In this document: in pieces, positions 26,878 through 36,486 of the stretch
Layout of the letters: every line of letters begins with the position of its first letter
Position numbering within the stretch: the stretch's first letter is position 1
Assembly (NCBI GenBank): GCA_021827495.1
Contig: JAKAVN010000006.1
Span: 1-49,180, forward strand
Reading direction: 5' to 3'
DNA: 49,180 nt
Origin: Deltaproteobacteria bacterium
GTDB taxonomy: Bacteria > Desulfobacterota > Binatia > Binatales > Binataceae
The notes under the pieces: model-generated
What the model was told of the DNA's origin: nothing
Databases searched by the model: none
The model's input: only the letters and a program-made list of their open reading frames with translations
Position numbers and translations under genes: made by a program

Positions 26878-27959
26878 AAGTGATAATCGCAGGCGGCGGC
26901 ACCGGTGGACATCTCTTCCCCGCAGTGGCGGTGGGCGAGGCGATGATGCGCGAGCGGCCGGACACCGAAGTGCTATTCGTCGGCACCACGGCGGGGCTGG
27001 AGGCGCGATGGATGCCGCGCAGCGGGTTGCGTTACGAACTGTTCCAGGTCCACGGGTTGCGTGGCCATCGCCTGGCCGAGCGGCTTAGAGCGATCGGCGA
27101 GTTCGTCGCGGCGCTTAAGCGGGCGCGCGGGTTGCTCGACTCGTTCGGCGCCGGCTTGGTCGTGGGCGCGGGCGGCTATGCGTCGGCGCCGATGGCGATG
27201 GCAGCGATCGTGTCCCGGACGCCCTTGGTGCTGATGGAAGAGAACACGCGGCCGGGTTTGTCGAACCGGATGCTGTGGCGTTTCGCCAAAAAGGTCTGTG
27301 TTGGCTTTGACGAGGCTGTACCATTTTTTAATTCGCCTAAAGTCGTGGTAAGCGGCAATCCGATGCGTTTTAATTTCGAGTCATCGCCGCTCCAGGTTCA
27401 CGATCCGTTACAAATCCTCGTTTTAGGCGGCTCGACCGGAGCACATCGTCTCAACGAAGGCGTAATTAATGCCTTGAGAAATTGGCGAGAAACTGTTATA
27501 AAAGTTACTCTGGTCCACCAGACTGGGGAGGCGGACGTGGGGCTGGTGAGGGGTGGATACGCAGCGCTCGGCTGCCAGGCGCAAGTGGTGCCGTTCATCG
27601 ACGACATGGCGGCCGCGCTGGCCCGTGCCGACTTGGTCGTGGCGCGCTCGGGCGCGATGACCGTGTCGGAGGTCGCACTGGCCGGCCGCCCCGCCGTCTT
27701 CGTCCCGTATCCGTTTCATCGCGACCGCCAGCAGGAACTCAACGCCCGTGTGCTCGAGCGGCGCGGTGCAGCCATGATCGTCGCCGACGACGAACGGCTC
27801 GGCGAAAATCTCGCTGCGGCGCTGCGCGAGCTTAGCGCCGACCCGGCGCGGCTGGTGCGGATGGGCGCGCAGGCGCGCGCCGCGGCCAAGCCCGGCGCGG
27901 CCCGCACCGTCGCACGGTTGTGTTTCGAGCTTTGTTCCACGGAGCGTGCCGCCGCATGA
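26874..27959 (+). CDS. murG: Undecaprenyl-PP-MurNAc-pentapeptide GlcNAc transferase MurG
   Basis: MKVIIAGGGTGGHLFPAVAVGEAMM, VVGAGGYASAPMAMAA, MTVSEVALAGRPAVFVPYPFHRDRQQELNARVLERRGAA; ATGA overlap with ftsW. Confidence 0.96.
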   Translation: MKVIIAGGGTGGHLFPAVAVGEAMMRERPDTEVLFVGTTAGLEARWMPRSGLRYELFQVHGLRGHRLAERLRAIGEFVAALKRARGLLDSFGAGLVVGAGGYASAPMAMAAIVSRTPLVLMEENTRPGLSNRMLWRFAKKVCVGFDEAVPFFNSPKVVVSGNPMRFNFESSPLQVHDPLQILVLGGSTGAHRLNEGVINALRNWRETVIKVTLVHQTGEADVGLVRGGYAALGCQAQVVPFIDDMAAALARADLVVARSGAMTVSEVALAGRPAVFVPYPFHRDRQQELNARVLERRGAAMIVADDERLGENLAAALRELSADPARLVRMGAQARAAAKPGAARTVARLCFELCSTERAAA

Positions 27960-29452
27960 GCGAAGCGCCCGCCAGAGGATTGCTCAGCCGCCAACGGCGC
28001 CTGCATTTCATCGGCGTCGGCGGCGCCGGCATGAGCGGCATTGCCGAGTTGTCGCTGCGGCTCGGCTTCGCGGTGAGCGGATGCGACCAGCGCCTGGGCC
28101 CGGCCACCGAGCGGCTGGCGCGGCTGGGCGTGCAAATCTTGCAGGGCCATCATCCGGATCATGTCGTGGATCATGCCGCGGATCAGAGTGCGGATCGTGC
28201 GGCGGATCACATTTCCGATCACGCCGCCGGTGACTCCGCGCGGCGGCTGGACGCGGTGGTGATTTCGTCGGCGGTGAAATTTTCCAATCCCGAGGTGGCC
28301 CGCGCCCGCGCGCTGCAGATTCCGGTCATCGCGCGCGCCGAGATGCTCGGCGAGCTGTTGCGCATGGTGCGCTTGGGCGTGGCGGTCGCCGGCACGCATG
28401 GCAAGACCACCACCACTTCGCTTATCGGGCTGATCCTGGAGGAAGCCGGGCTCGATCCGACCGTGGCGATCGGCGGCAACCTGCGCGCGCGCGGCACCAA
28501 CGTGCGCCTGGGCGGCGGCGACTACATGGTGGCCGAAGCCGACGAGAGCGACGCCTCCTTCCTGCTGCTGCTTCCGACCATCGCGGTCGTCACCAACATC
28601 GATCCCGAACATCTCGACCATTACGGCACGATGGAGCGGGTGCGCGAGGCCTACCTCAACTTCATCAACCGGGTGCCGTTCTATGGCCTGGCGGTGCTCG
28701 GTATCGACAGCGTCAACGTGCGCGGGCTGCTGGCCTCGGTGCGCAAGCCGGTGCTGACCTATGGGGTCGCGCCCGACGCCGAGTTGCGCGCCGAGCATAT
28801 CGCGATCGACGGCCTTTCGACGCGCTTCACGGTCATTCGCGCGGGCCGCGAGCTGGGCCAGGCCGTGGTGCCGGCGCCGGGGCGCCACGTCGCGCTCAAC
28901 GCGCTGGCCGCGCTCGGTGTCGCGCTCGCGGTGGGCGTGGAGTTCGGTGTGGCGGCGGGTGCGCTGGCGGCGTTTTCGGGCATCAGCCGGCGTTTCGAGA
29001 TCAAGGGCGAGGCGGCGGGCTGCATCGTGCTCGACGACTACGCGCATCATCCCGCGGAAGTCCGCGCGACGCTGGGCGCGGCGCGCGCGGCTTTCAAGCG
29101 GCGCACCGTGGCGATCTTCCAGCCCCATCGCTACACGCGGCTGCGCGACCTGTTCGACGATTTTCTGGGCGCCTTCGACGACGCTGACGTGCTCTACCTC
29201 TGTGAGGTCTATGCGGCGGGCGAGGAGCCGCTCGCCGAAGTTTCGGCGCGCCGGCTTTACGAGGCGTTGCGCGCCCGCGGCCATCTCGACGTGCGTTATC
29301 TCGGTGACGAGCCGGATCCGTTGGCGCGGATCGCGGCCGGCACGATGCCCGGCGATCTGCTCGTGACGCTGGGCGCGGGGGACGTTTACCAACTGGGCGA
29401 GGCGCTGCTGCTGCACCTCGGTTATGCGACCAAGACCCATGAACCGGCTTGA
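27956..29452 (+). CDS. murC: UDP-MurNAc:L-alanine ligase MurC with an internal DHAA-type tetrapeptide repeat
   Basis: HFIGVGGAGMSGIAELSLRLGFAVSGCD, VAGTHGKTTTTSLIGLILEEAG, YAHHPAEVRATL; repeat DHVVDHAADQSADRAADHISDHAAGDSA. Confidence 0.95.
   Translation: MSEAPARGLLSRQRRLHFIGVGGAGMSGIAELSLRLGFAVSGCDQRLGPATERLARLGVQILQGHHPDHVVDHAADQSADRAADHISDHAAGDSARRLDAVVISSAVKFSNPEVARARALQIPVIARAEMLGELLRMVRLGVAVAGTHGKTTTTSLIGLILEEAGLDPTVAIGGNLRARGTNVRLGGGDYMVAEADESDASFLLLLPTIAVVTNIDPEHLDHYGTMERVREAYLNFINRVPFYGLAVLGIDSVNVRGLLASVRKPVLTYGVAPDAELRAEHIAIDGLSTRFTVIRAGRELGQAVVPAPGRHVALNALAALGVALAVGVEFGVAAGALAAFSGISRRFEIKGEAAGCIVLDDYAHHPAEVRATLGAARAAFKRRTVAIFQPHRYTRLRDLFDDFLGAFDDADVLYLCEVYAAGEEPLAEVSARRLYEALRARGHLDVRYLGDEPDPLARIAAGTMPGDLLVTLGAGDVYQLGEALLLHLGYATKTHEPA
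28157..28240 (+). repeat. 12-bp coding tandem repeat in murC (six GATC at exact 12-bp spacing)
   Basis: GATC at 28157, 28169, 28181, 28193, 28205, 28217; encodes (D-H/Q/R-x-x)n. Confidence 0.9.
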
Positions 29453-30341
29453 GCAGGAATTACGCGCCCGCTTTGGCGCGCGCCTGCGGACCGGCGCGCC
29501 GCTCGCCGAGCTGACCTCGTTTCGGATCGGCGGACCGGCCGACGTGCTGCTCACGGCCGAGCGCGAGGACGAGTTGCGCGCCGCGCTGGCGGCGGCGTGG
29601 CGCGAGCGCGTGCCGGCGTTCTGTCTCGGCGCCGGCACCAATCTGCTGGTGAGTGATCGCGGCGTGCGCGGGCTCGTGGTTCGCCTGGGGGACGGCTTCA
29701 CGCACCTCGAGTTCGAGGACGTGCGCGTGCGCGCCGGCGCGGCCGCGCAGTTTGGCGCGCTGGTGCGGGAGGCGGTTGAGCGCGGGCTGGGCGGGATCGA
29801 GTTCGGCGAGGGCATCCCGGGCAGCGTCGGCGGCGGACTGGTGATGAACGCGGGCGCGTTTGGCGGGGAAATCGCGCGGGTGGTGAGGCTGGTGCACGGC
29901 GTCAACGAGCAGGGCGAGGCGCTCGCGCTCAGCGGCGCCGAGCTCAAGTTTTCCTATCGCCGCACCGAGCTGCCGCCGCGCTTCGTGATCACGCGGGTGG
30001 ATTTTGAGCTGGAGCACGGCGATCGCGAAGAGTTGCGCGCGCGCGCGGCGGCGCTGCGGGCCAAGCGCGCCGCGCGCCAGCCGCGCGGGCTACCCAACGC
30101 GGGTTCGATTTTCAAGAACCCGCCCGGCAGCTTCGCCGGACGGCTGCTCGAGAACGCCGGCCTCAAGGGCGCGCGGCTGGGGGCGGCGGCGTTTTCGACC
30201 GAGCATGCGAATTTCATCGTCAACCTCGGCGGCGCGCGCGCCGAAGACGTGCGGGCGCTGATCGAGCTGGCGCAAAGCCGCGTCAAGCAACAGAGCGGTG
30301 TGGCCTTGGAAGCCGAAGTGCGGATGATCGGCGAATGGTGA
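29439..30341 (+). CDS. murB: UDP-N-acetylenolpyruvoylglucosamine reductase MurB
   Basis: APLAELTSFRIGGPADVLL, LGAGTNLLVSDRGVRGLVV, EFGEGIPGSVGGGLVMNAGAFGGE, NAGSIFKNPPGSFAGRLLENAGLKG. Confidence 0.96.
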   Translation: MNRLEQELRARFGARLRTGAPLAELTSFRIGGPADVLLTAEREDELRAALAAAWRERVPAFCLGAGTNLLVSDRGVRGLVVRLGDGFTHLEFEDVRVRAGAAAQFGALVREAVERGLGGIEFGEGIPGSVGGGLVMNAGAFGGEIARVVRLVHGVNEQGEALALSGAELKFSYRRTELPPRFVITRVDFELEHGDREELRARAAALRAKRAARQPRGLPNAGSIFKNPPGSFAGRLLENAGLKGARLGAAAFSTEHANFIVNLGGARAEDVRALIELAQSRVKQQSGVALEAEVRMIGEW

Positions 30342-30363
30342 AGGCGGGGAAGGTGGGGCGGTA

Positions 30364-31140
30364 GTGGCGAAGCGGACCGTAGCGAAGCGCGCCAAGGGCA
30401 CGGCGGCCACGAACTCCTGGGGCTGGTCGGGCAAGGCGCTGGGCTTGGTGCTGTGCGCCTTCTTCGTGCTGGGCATGGCGACCGGGCTTAGCCAGGCCGG
30501 CCGCGCGCTGGCGGCGCGGATGCGCGTGGCGCTGATCTCGTACTGGACCGAAGTGGCCGGGACGTTTGCGCCGTGGCGCGATCGCGCGGCGCAAAGCGCG
30601 CTGCTCGCGCCGGCACCGCGGCCGGCGGCGGGCGATGCGGTCGCGCTGGTCGAGCGCCACGACGGGTTCTACACGCTCTTGGCCGGGGGCGAACTGCGCG
30701 GGCCGGTCGAGCCGGCGCGCGCGGGCGATCTGCCAATCCTAAGCGGCGCGGCGGTGCAAACGGCGCGCGCGCAGGATCTCGTGCGCTACGCGGCCACGCT
30801 GGTGCGCTCAGAGGTGGCGCTCTCGGGGCTGGTCTCCGAGATGCGGCTGGATGACGACGGCACGGTGTCGCTGTTCTTCGATCGCTCGCGCACCGAACTG
30901 CGCCTGGACCTCGCTGACGCGCCGGCGCAACTCAAGCGCGCAACGGAAGTGCTGGGGCAATGGCGCGGGCATGAGCAGCTGGTCGCGATGATCGACATGA
31001 CCACGCCGGGGCAGGCGGTGATGCGCCTGCGCGGGGTGACGCCGCTTGCAGGCGCGCCGGGATCGGGCGCGCTGCGCCGCGTTGCCGATCGGACCCGCGC
31101 GGGCGGCCTGCGCGCCGGCGGCGGGGGCGGGCGGAGATGA
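30364..31140 (+). CDS. FtsQ/DivIB-like division protein lacking a recognisable POTRA domain
   Basis: Between murB and ftsA; single TM (ALGLVLCAFFVLGMATGL), FtsQ_C-like ERHDGFYTLLAGGELRGPV...LPILSG ... EVLGQWRGHEQLVAMIDMTTPGQAVMRLRG. Confidence 0.6.
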   Translation: MAKRTVAKRAKGTAATNSWGWSGKALGLVLCAFFVLGMATGLSQAGRALAARMRVALISYWTEVAGTFAPWRDRAAQSALLAPAPRPAAGDAVALVERHDGFYTLLAGGELRGPVEPARAGDLPILSGAAVQTARAQDLVRYAATLVRSEVALSGLVSEMRLDDDGTVSLFFDRSRTELRLDLADAPAQLKRATEVLGQWRGHEQLVAMIDMTTPGQAVMRLRGVTPLAGAPGSGALRRVADRTRAGGLRAGGGGGRR

Positions 31141-32360
31141 GAAACGTGCTGACAGCATTGGACGTCGGGACGAGCAAGGTTTGTGCGCTCGTCGCCGAGC
31201 CGGCGCCCGAGGGCGGCGGCGCGACCGTGCTCGGCTATGGTGTGTCGCCCTGCACCGGACTGCGCAAGGGCGTGGTGGTGAATATCGAGGCCACGGTCGA
31301 GGCCATTCGCGCGGCCGTGGCCGAGGCCGAGAAAACCTCGGGCGTGCGGGTGGGGGCGGCAGTGGTGGGTGAGGCCGGCGCGCACATCCGCGGGCTCAAC
31401 AGCCACGGCATCGTGGCCGTGCGCGGCGGCGAGGTCAGCGCGCGCGACGTCGAGCGGGTGATCGACGCGGCACGGGCGGTGGCGATTCCGCTCGACCGCC
31501 AGGTGCTGCACATTCTGCCCCAGCAGTTTGCGGTCGACGACCAGGAGGGCGTGCGCGATCCGGTCGGGATGGCCGGAGTGCGGCTGGAGGCGCGCATCCA
31601 TATCGTCACCGCGGCGCAGAGCTACGGCCAGAACCTGACCAAGTGCTGCGAGCGCGCCAACCTCACGCCGCTGGAGATCGTCTTCGAGCCGCTCGCCTCG
31701 GCCGCTGCCACGCTGTTTCCCGAAGAGCGCGAGCTGGGCGTGGCGCTGCTCGACGTCGGCGGCGGCACCACCGGCATCGTGGTTTTTCACGGCGGTGCGG
31801 TGATGCATACCGCGGTGTTGCCGCTCGGCGGCAACCATCTGACCAGCGACGTTGCCGCGGGCCTGCGCACGCCGCTCAACGAGGCCGAGCGGCTCAAGCT
31901 CAGCTACGGCGTGGCGACCAATTCCGTGGTCGGACGCGATCAGACCGTGCAGGTGCCCGGCGTGGGCGGCCGCGAGCCGCGGGTGATCGCGCGCCGGATT
32001 CTGGGCGAGATCATCGAGCCGCGCATGGAGGAGATTTTCACCATGGCGGCGCGCGAGGTGATGCGTTCGGGCGTCGCCGACAGCCTGGCCTCGGGCCTGG
32101 TGCTGGTCGGCGGCTCGTCGCTGCTCGAGGGCACGCAGGAGCTGGCCGAACGGATTTTTGCGCTGCCGGTGCGGCGCGGGCTGCCGATCAACCTCAAGGG
32201 CATGCCCGAGGAGCTGATGAAGCCCGCCTACACGGCCGCGGCGGGACTGCTGCTGCATGCCGCTGGGGCAACGCGTGCGACCAGCAATGGAGTGGTGTGG
32301 GGCGGGCGGCTGGGACGGCTGCGTTCGCTCGTTTCGGATTGGATGAGAGATTTTTTCTAG
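31137..32360 (+). CDS. ftsA: Cell division protein FtsA
   Basis: LTALDVGTSKVCALVAE, GLNSHGIVAV, LLDVGGGTTGIVVFHGG, LVLVGGSSLLEGTQELAERIF. Confidence 0.96.
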   Translation: MRNVLTALDVGTSKVCALVAEPAPEGGGATVLGYGVSPCTGLRKGVVVNIEATVEAIRAAVAEAEKTSGVRVGAAVVGEAGAHIRGLNSHGIVAVRGGEVSARDVERVIDAARAVAIPLDRQVLHILPQQFAVDDQEGVRDPVGMAGVRLEARIHIVTAAQSYGQNLTKCCERANLTPLEIVFEPLASAAATLFPEERELGVALLDVGGGTTGIVVFHGGAVMHTAVLPLGGNHLTSDVAAGLRTPLNEAERLKLSYGVATNSVVGRDQTVQVPGVGGREPRVIARRILGEIIEPRMEEIFTMAAREVMRSGVADSLASGLVLVGGSSLLEGTQELAERIFALPVRRGLPINLKGMPEELMKPAYTAAAGLLLHAAGATRATSNGVVWGGRLGRLRSLVSDWMRDFF

Positions 32361-32429
32361 GGCGATGGGACGGAAAACGGGCCTTCAGCGGGCCGCTGAG
32401 CGCCGCGCAATGGTGGAGGAGGTTGAGTA

Positions 32430-33707
32430 ATGATCGAGCTGGTGGACACCCCGGATCCCGGGGCGCGGATCAAGGTCATCGGGGCGGGCGGATGCGGCGG
32501 CAACGCGGTCAGTCATATGATCAAGCAGGGGTTGCACGGCGTCGACTTCATCGCCGTCAACACCGACAGCCAGGCGCTGGCCAACAACACCGCGCCGATG
32601 CGCCTGCAAATCGGCTCGGTGCTGACGCGCGGGCGCGGCACCGGCGGCAATCCTGAAATCGGCCGCAAGGCCGCGCTGGAGGACGAGGAACGGCTGCGCG
32701 AGGTGCTCAAGGAGGCCGAGATGGTGTTCGTCACGGCCGGGATGGGCGGCGGCACCGGCACCGGCTCGGCGCCGGTCCTTGCGCGCATCGCGCGCGAGAG
32801 CGGTGCGTTGACCGTCGGCGTGGTCACCAAGCCGTTTCAGTTCGAGGGCAGCCGCCGGATGTCGCAGGCCGACGAGGGGCTGCGCGAGCTGAAGGACGCG
32901 GTCGACACGCTGATCACGATTCCCAACCAGCGCCTGCTGTCGATCGCGAGCCGCACCACGTCGCTGCGCGAGGCCTTCCAGAAAGCCGACGACGTCCTGC
33001 TCCAGGCCGTGCGCGGCATCTCCGAGCTGGTCACGGTCCACGGGCTGATCAACCTGGACTTCGCCGACGTGCGCTCGATCATGGCCGAGATGGGCCTGGC
33101 GATGATGGGCGCGGCGAGCGCGACTGGCGAAAACCGCGCGGTCGAGGCGGCGCAGCGCGCCATCTCGAGCCCGCTGCTGGAGGACGTCTCGATCAAGGGC
33201 GCGCGCGGACTCCTGATCAACGTCACCGGCGGCCCCGACATGTCGCTGTACGAAGTGACCGAGGCGGCTAGCCTGATCCAGGAAGAGGCGCACGAGGACG
33301 CCAACATCATCTTCGGCGCGGTGATCGACGACCGGTTGGCCGACGAGATCCGGATAACGGTGATCGCGACCGGCTTCGGCGACCTCGCCACGCGCTACAG
33401 CCCGCGCTACTCGTCTTCGGGCGCGCCCATCACGAGCCCGATTCAGGCGGCCGCCACGCGGCCGGTCGATCCGGCCGCGGCGCAGCCCAGCGCGCCGACG
33501 CTGCCGCCGCCGCCGCAGCAGCAGATGTTCGGCGGCAAGCCGGTGCGCCGGATGGGGATGATCGTCGACGATGGCCTCGACATCCCGGCCTTCAAGCGGC
33601 GCGGGACCGACCCGCGTGCGATAGCGGAGCGCGCAGAGCCCAGCGAACTCGGCGAGCATGACGACAAGCTCGATATTCCGACCTTCCTGCGCAAGCATCT
33701 GGAGTAG
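32430..33707 (+). CDS. ftsZ: Cell division protein FtsZ
   Basis: [36 protein letters not shown] tubulin signature; two C-terminal-peptide-like motifs LDIPAFKRR and [12 protein letters not shown]. Confidence 0.98.
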   Translation: MIELVDTPDPGARIKVIGAGGCGGNAVSHMIKQGLHGVDFIAVNTDSQALANNTAPMRLQIGSVLTRGRGTGGNPEIGRKAALEDEERLREVLKEAEMVFVTAGMGGGTGTGSAPVLARIARESGALTVGVVTKPFQFEGSRRMSQADEGLRELKDAVDTLITIPNQRLLSIASRTTSLREAFQKADDVLLQAVRGISELVTVHGLINLDFADVRSIMAEMGLAMMGAASATGENRAVEAAQRAISSPLLEDVSIKGARGLLINVTGGPDMSLYEVTEAASLIQEEAHEDANIIFGAVIDDRLADEIRITVIATGFGDLATRYSPRYSSSGAPITSPIQAAATRPVDPAAAQPSAPTLPPPPQQQMFGGKPVRRMGMIVDDGLDIPAFKRRGTDPRAIAERAEPSELGEHDDKLDIPTFLRKHLE

Positions 33708-33788
33708 GCGGGAAGCCGGAGGCGGGGGAGCCGCAGCGCGTGCGATGCCAAAGTGCCGGATGCTGAGGCCAGCCGTTCCCGAATGGTG

Positions 33789-33824
33789 GGGCGGACGTGC
33801 ACGGGATAGCGCGCGCATCCGCCC
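33789..33824. terminator. Possible hairpin terminator downstream of ftsZ (no clear U-tract)
   Basis: GGGCGGA ... TCCGCCC inverted repeat in the ftsZ-MFS convergent gap. Confidence 0.3.
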
Positions 33825-33864
33825 GTCCGGCTTGAGCTTTGCCGCGCGCCGCGCGCCGCGCGAA

Positions 33865-35073
33865 TCAGTCGGCCTCGGCGAGGCTGGTTAGGCCCGCCGG
33901 TTCCGTGCCCCGCAGCGGACGGATGATGAAGAATCCGGCGACGGCGGCGCAGCCCGCAAACGCCGCCGCCCACCGGTAACTGCCCGAGAGGTCGATCACC
34001 AGGCCCGCCAGCGGCGGCCCCACCAGCGCGCTTATTGCCGAGCTGGTATAGAGCGTGCCCAGCACCGCGCCCATGCTCCGCACGCCGAACAGTTCCGCCA
34101 CCACCGCCGGCGCAATCGCGAACAGCCCGCCATACGCGGCGCCCATGGTGAGCGCGAATACCACCAGCCATCCGTAGCCGCTGGTCACAATCCACACCGC
34201 GTAACTCAGCCCGAGCGTCAGCGCGCACAGCTTGTACAGCCACACGACTCCCATCCGGTCCGCCAGCGTGCCGAGGCCCATCCGTGCAACGACGCTCGCG
34301 GCGCCGATGATTCCGACCAGGGTGGCCGCCGCTACCCGGCTCGCGCCCTGATCGTGCGCGAATTCGGGCAGGTAGACGTAAGGCACGTAGATCGCGATCG
34401 AGGAGAAGAGCGAGGAGCTCCACAGCATCGCGAAGTTCGGCGTACGCACCGCTGCGGACAGGCGTAGGCGGGCGGCTTGCAGATGAATCGGCGGACGCTC
34501 CGTGAGCAGCGCGCAGATAACGAGGATGATTGCACTGGCCACGCCGAGGATCACATAGGTTTCGCGCCACCCATAGCGCTCGATCAGCGCGGCGGCCACC
34601 GGAGCTACCGCCAGCGTTCCGCATCCGATTCCCGCCACCGCGATGCCCAGCGCCGTATTGCGCCGGCGCGCGAACCATCCGCCCACCGCCGACACCATCG
34701 GCACGTAGCAGCATGCGCCACCCAGTCCCACGCCGAGTCCATAGGTCAGGTAGCCCATCCAAAGGTGGTCGATACGCGAGGTGAGGATCAGCCCCGTGCC
34801 CATGAAGAACGCACTCGCCAGTAGCACCGGACGCGGGCCGTAGCGGTCGCTCAGATAGCCGGCCGGCGCCCCGAGCGCGTTGTAGATGCCGGCGGTGATC
34901 GAAAACACGGCCGAGGTCGAAACCCGGCTGGCGCGGAACTCCGTGCCCATCGGGCGGAAGAACGCGCCAAAGCTGTAGGCCACGCCGAAGAGCGTGAAGC
35001 ACGACGCGAACGCGGCCAGGACCGTTATCCAGGCGCGCGGCGAATCGACTTCCGCGGGACGACGCTGCTCCAT
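33865..35073 (-). CDS. MFS transporter, monocarboxylate/OFA-like
   Basis: 12-TM pattern; VAYSFGAFFRPMGTEFRASRVSTSAVFSITAGIYNALGAPAGYLSDRYGPRPVLLASAFFMGTGL. Confidence 0.88.
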   Translation of the reverse strand: MEQRRPAEVDSPRAWITVLAAFASCFTLFGVAYSFGAFFRPMGTEFRASRVSTSAVFSITAGIYNALGAPAGYLSDRYGPRPVLLASAFFMGTGLILTSRIDHLWMGYLTYGLGVGLGGACCYVPMVSAVGGWFARRRNTALGIAVAGIGCGTLAVAPVAAALIERYGWRETYVILGVASAIILVICALLTERPPIHLQAARLRLSAAVRTPNFAMLWSSSLFSSIAIYVPYVYLPEFAHDQGASRVAAATLVGIIGAASVVARMGLGTLADRMGVVWLYKLCALTLGLSYAVWIVTSGYGWLVVFALTMGAAYGGLFAIAPAVVAELFGVRSMGAVLGTLYTSSAISALVGPPLAGLVIDLSGSYRWAAAFAGCAAVAGFFIIRPLRGTEPAGLTSLAEAD

Positions 35074-35205
35074 CTTGGCAACAAACCGGTTGGCGGCACG
35101 CGCGCGGCACAAAATCCGCGCCCGCGCGCCGCCGGCCAGTCGTCGCAATATAGTCGCTTACCGATGCGGGTTAAACCGCGCAGCGCGCATATCGCGCCGT
35201 TTCAT

Positions 35206-36357
35206 CTACGCGCCGGCGTGGAGCTTGATAAGTTCCAGCGCCACCTCGGCGGCCGCAGCCATGTCGCGCACGTCGAGCCATTCGCGCATGGTATGGATGT
35301 CGTGCATCCCGGTGCCGAGGTTGGCGACCACCAGCCCGCGCTGGTTGAAGATGTTGGCGTCGCATCCGCCGCCGGTTGCCTGGGGCGTGAGCTCGCGGCC
35401 GAGGCGGCGCGCGGCTTCGATCACCTTGCGCACGATCGGCGCGTCCTCGGGCACGTTCATCGCCCCGTAGGAAGGCACGCTGCGATACTCCAGTTCGGCT
35501 CGCACGCGCTGGCCGTCAACCGTGGCCGCAGCGCGGGCCACCGCTTCCTTGAAGCATCCGATCATGTGCTCGACCTGGGCGGTGAGCTTGCGCGGGTCGT
35601 TCGAGCGCGCCTCGCCGCGCACCACGACCTCGTTGGGCACGATGTTGCCGGCGCGGCCGCCCTGGATGGTGCCGAGGTTGGCGGTGGTCTCCTCGTCGAT
35701 TCGCCCCAGGCGCATCGCGGCGATCGCCTCCGCAGCGATCTTGATCGCCGAAAGGCCGCGCTCGGGCGCCATCCCGGCATGCGCTTCGAGCCCGCGCACG
35801 GTGAAGCGAAGGCCCTGCGCGCCGGCCGCGCGCACGAACAGGGAGCCGGGCGAGTCGCTGTCGAAGACCAGCCCCTCGCGCGCGCGGATGAGGCCGAGGT
35901 CGAGATTTCGCGCGCCCCGCAAGCCGATCTCCTCGCACACCGTGAACACGACGTCGATCGGCCCGTGCTCGACGTGGCCCTCGCGCAGTTGATGCAGCAC
36001 TTCGCAGATGATCGCGCATCCCGACTTGTCGTCGCCGCCGAGCACAGTGGTGCCGTCGCTGCGGATGATGTCGCCGTCGACCACCGGCTTCACGCCCGCG
36101 CCGGGAACGACGGTGTCCATGTGGGCGCAGAGTAGGAGCGGCGCCACGCCCGCGCGCGTGCCGCCGAGATGGCCGATCAGGTTGCCGCAATTGCCATGGA
36201 CTTTTTCTGCTGCGCCGTCGAAGCGGCAGTCAAGGCCCGCGCTCTCCAGTTCGCGCACGAGCCTCAGCGCCACATCGCGTTCGCGGCGCGAGAGCGAGTC
36301 GATCCGCACGATTTCCAGGAAGAAATCTTTTAGCCGCGCGTGGTTGACGGCCGCCAT
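35206..36357 (-). CDS. M20 family metallopeptidase, PepT-like
   Basis: LLLCAHMDTVVPG, LGGDDKSGCAII, VFTVCEEIGLRGARNLD, RGLEAHAGMAPERGLSAIKIAAEAIA. Confidence 0.9.
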   Translation of the reverse strand: MAAVNHARLKDFFLEIVRIDSLSRRERDVALRLVRELESAGLDCRFDGAAEKVHGNCGNLIGHLGGTRAGVAPLLLCAHMDTVVPGAGVKPVVDGDIIRSDGTTVLGGDDKSGCAIICEVLHQLREGHVEHGPIDVVFTVCEEIGLRGARNLDLGLIRAREGLVFDSDSPGSLFVRAAGAQGLRFTVRGLEAHAGMAPERGLSAIKIAAEAIAAMRLGRIDEETTANLGTIQGGRAGNIVPNEVVVRGEARSNDPRKLTAQVEHMIGCFKEAVARAAATVDGQRVRAELEYRSVPSYGAMNVPEDAPIVRKVIEAARRLGRELTPQATGGGCDANIFNQRGLVVANLGTGMHDIHTMREWLDVRDMAAAAEVALELIKLHAGA

Positions 36358-36420
36358 GATGATTTTGTAGCGCGCTTGCCGCCGCGCTTGCCACCGCGGC
36401 GGCCGGACCGCGAGCGAACG

Positions 36421-36453
36421 AAGAAAAAAAGCCCGGCCGGATGCGCCCGGGCT
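36421..36453 (-). terminator. Rho-independent terminator for the PEPCK-like gene
   Basis: On minus strand AGCCCGG(n10)CCGGGCT followed by TTTTTTCTT. Confidence 0.8.
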
Positions 36454-36486
36454 GGCAGGCGTCTCAGCGGCGTGGCGCCGGATGGC

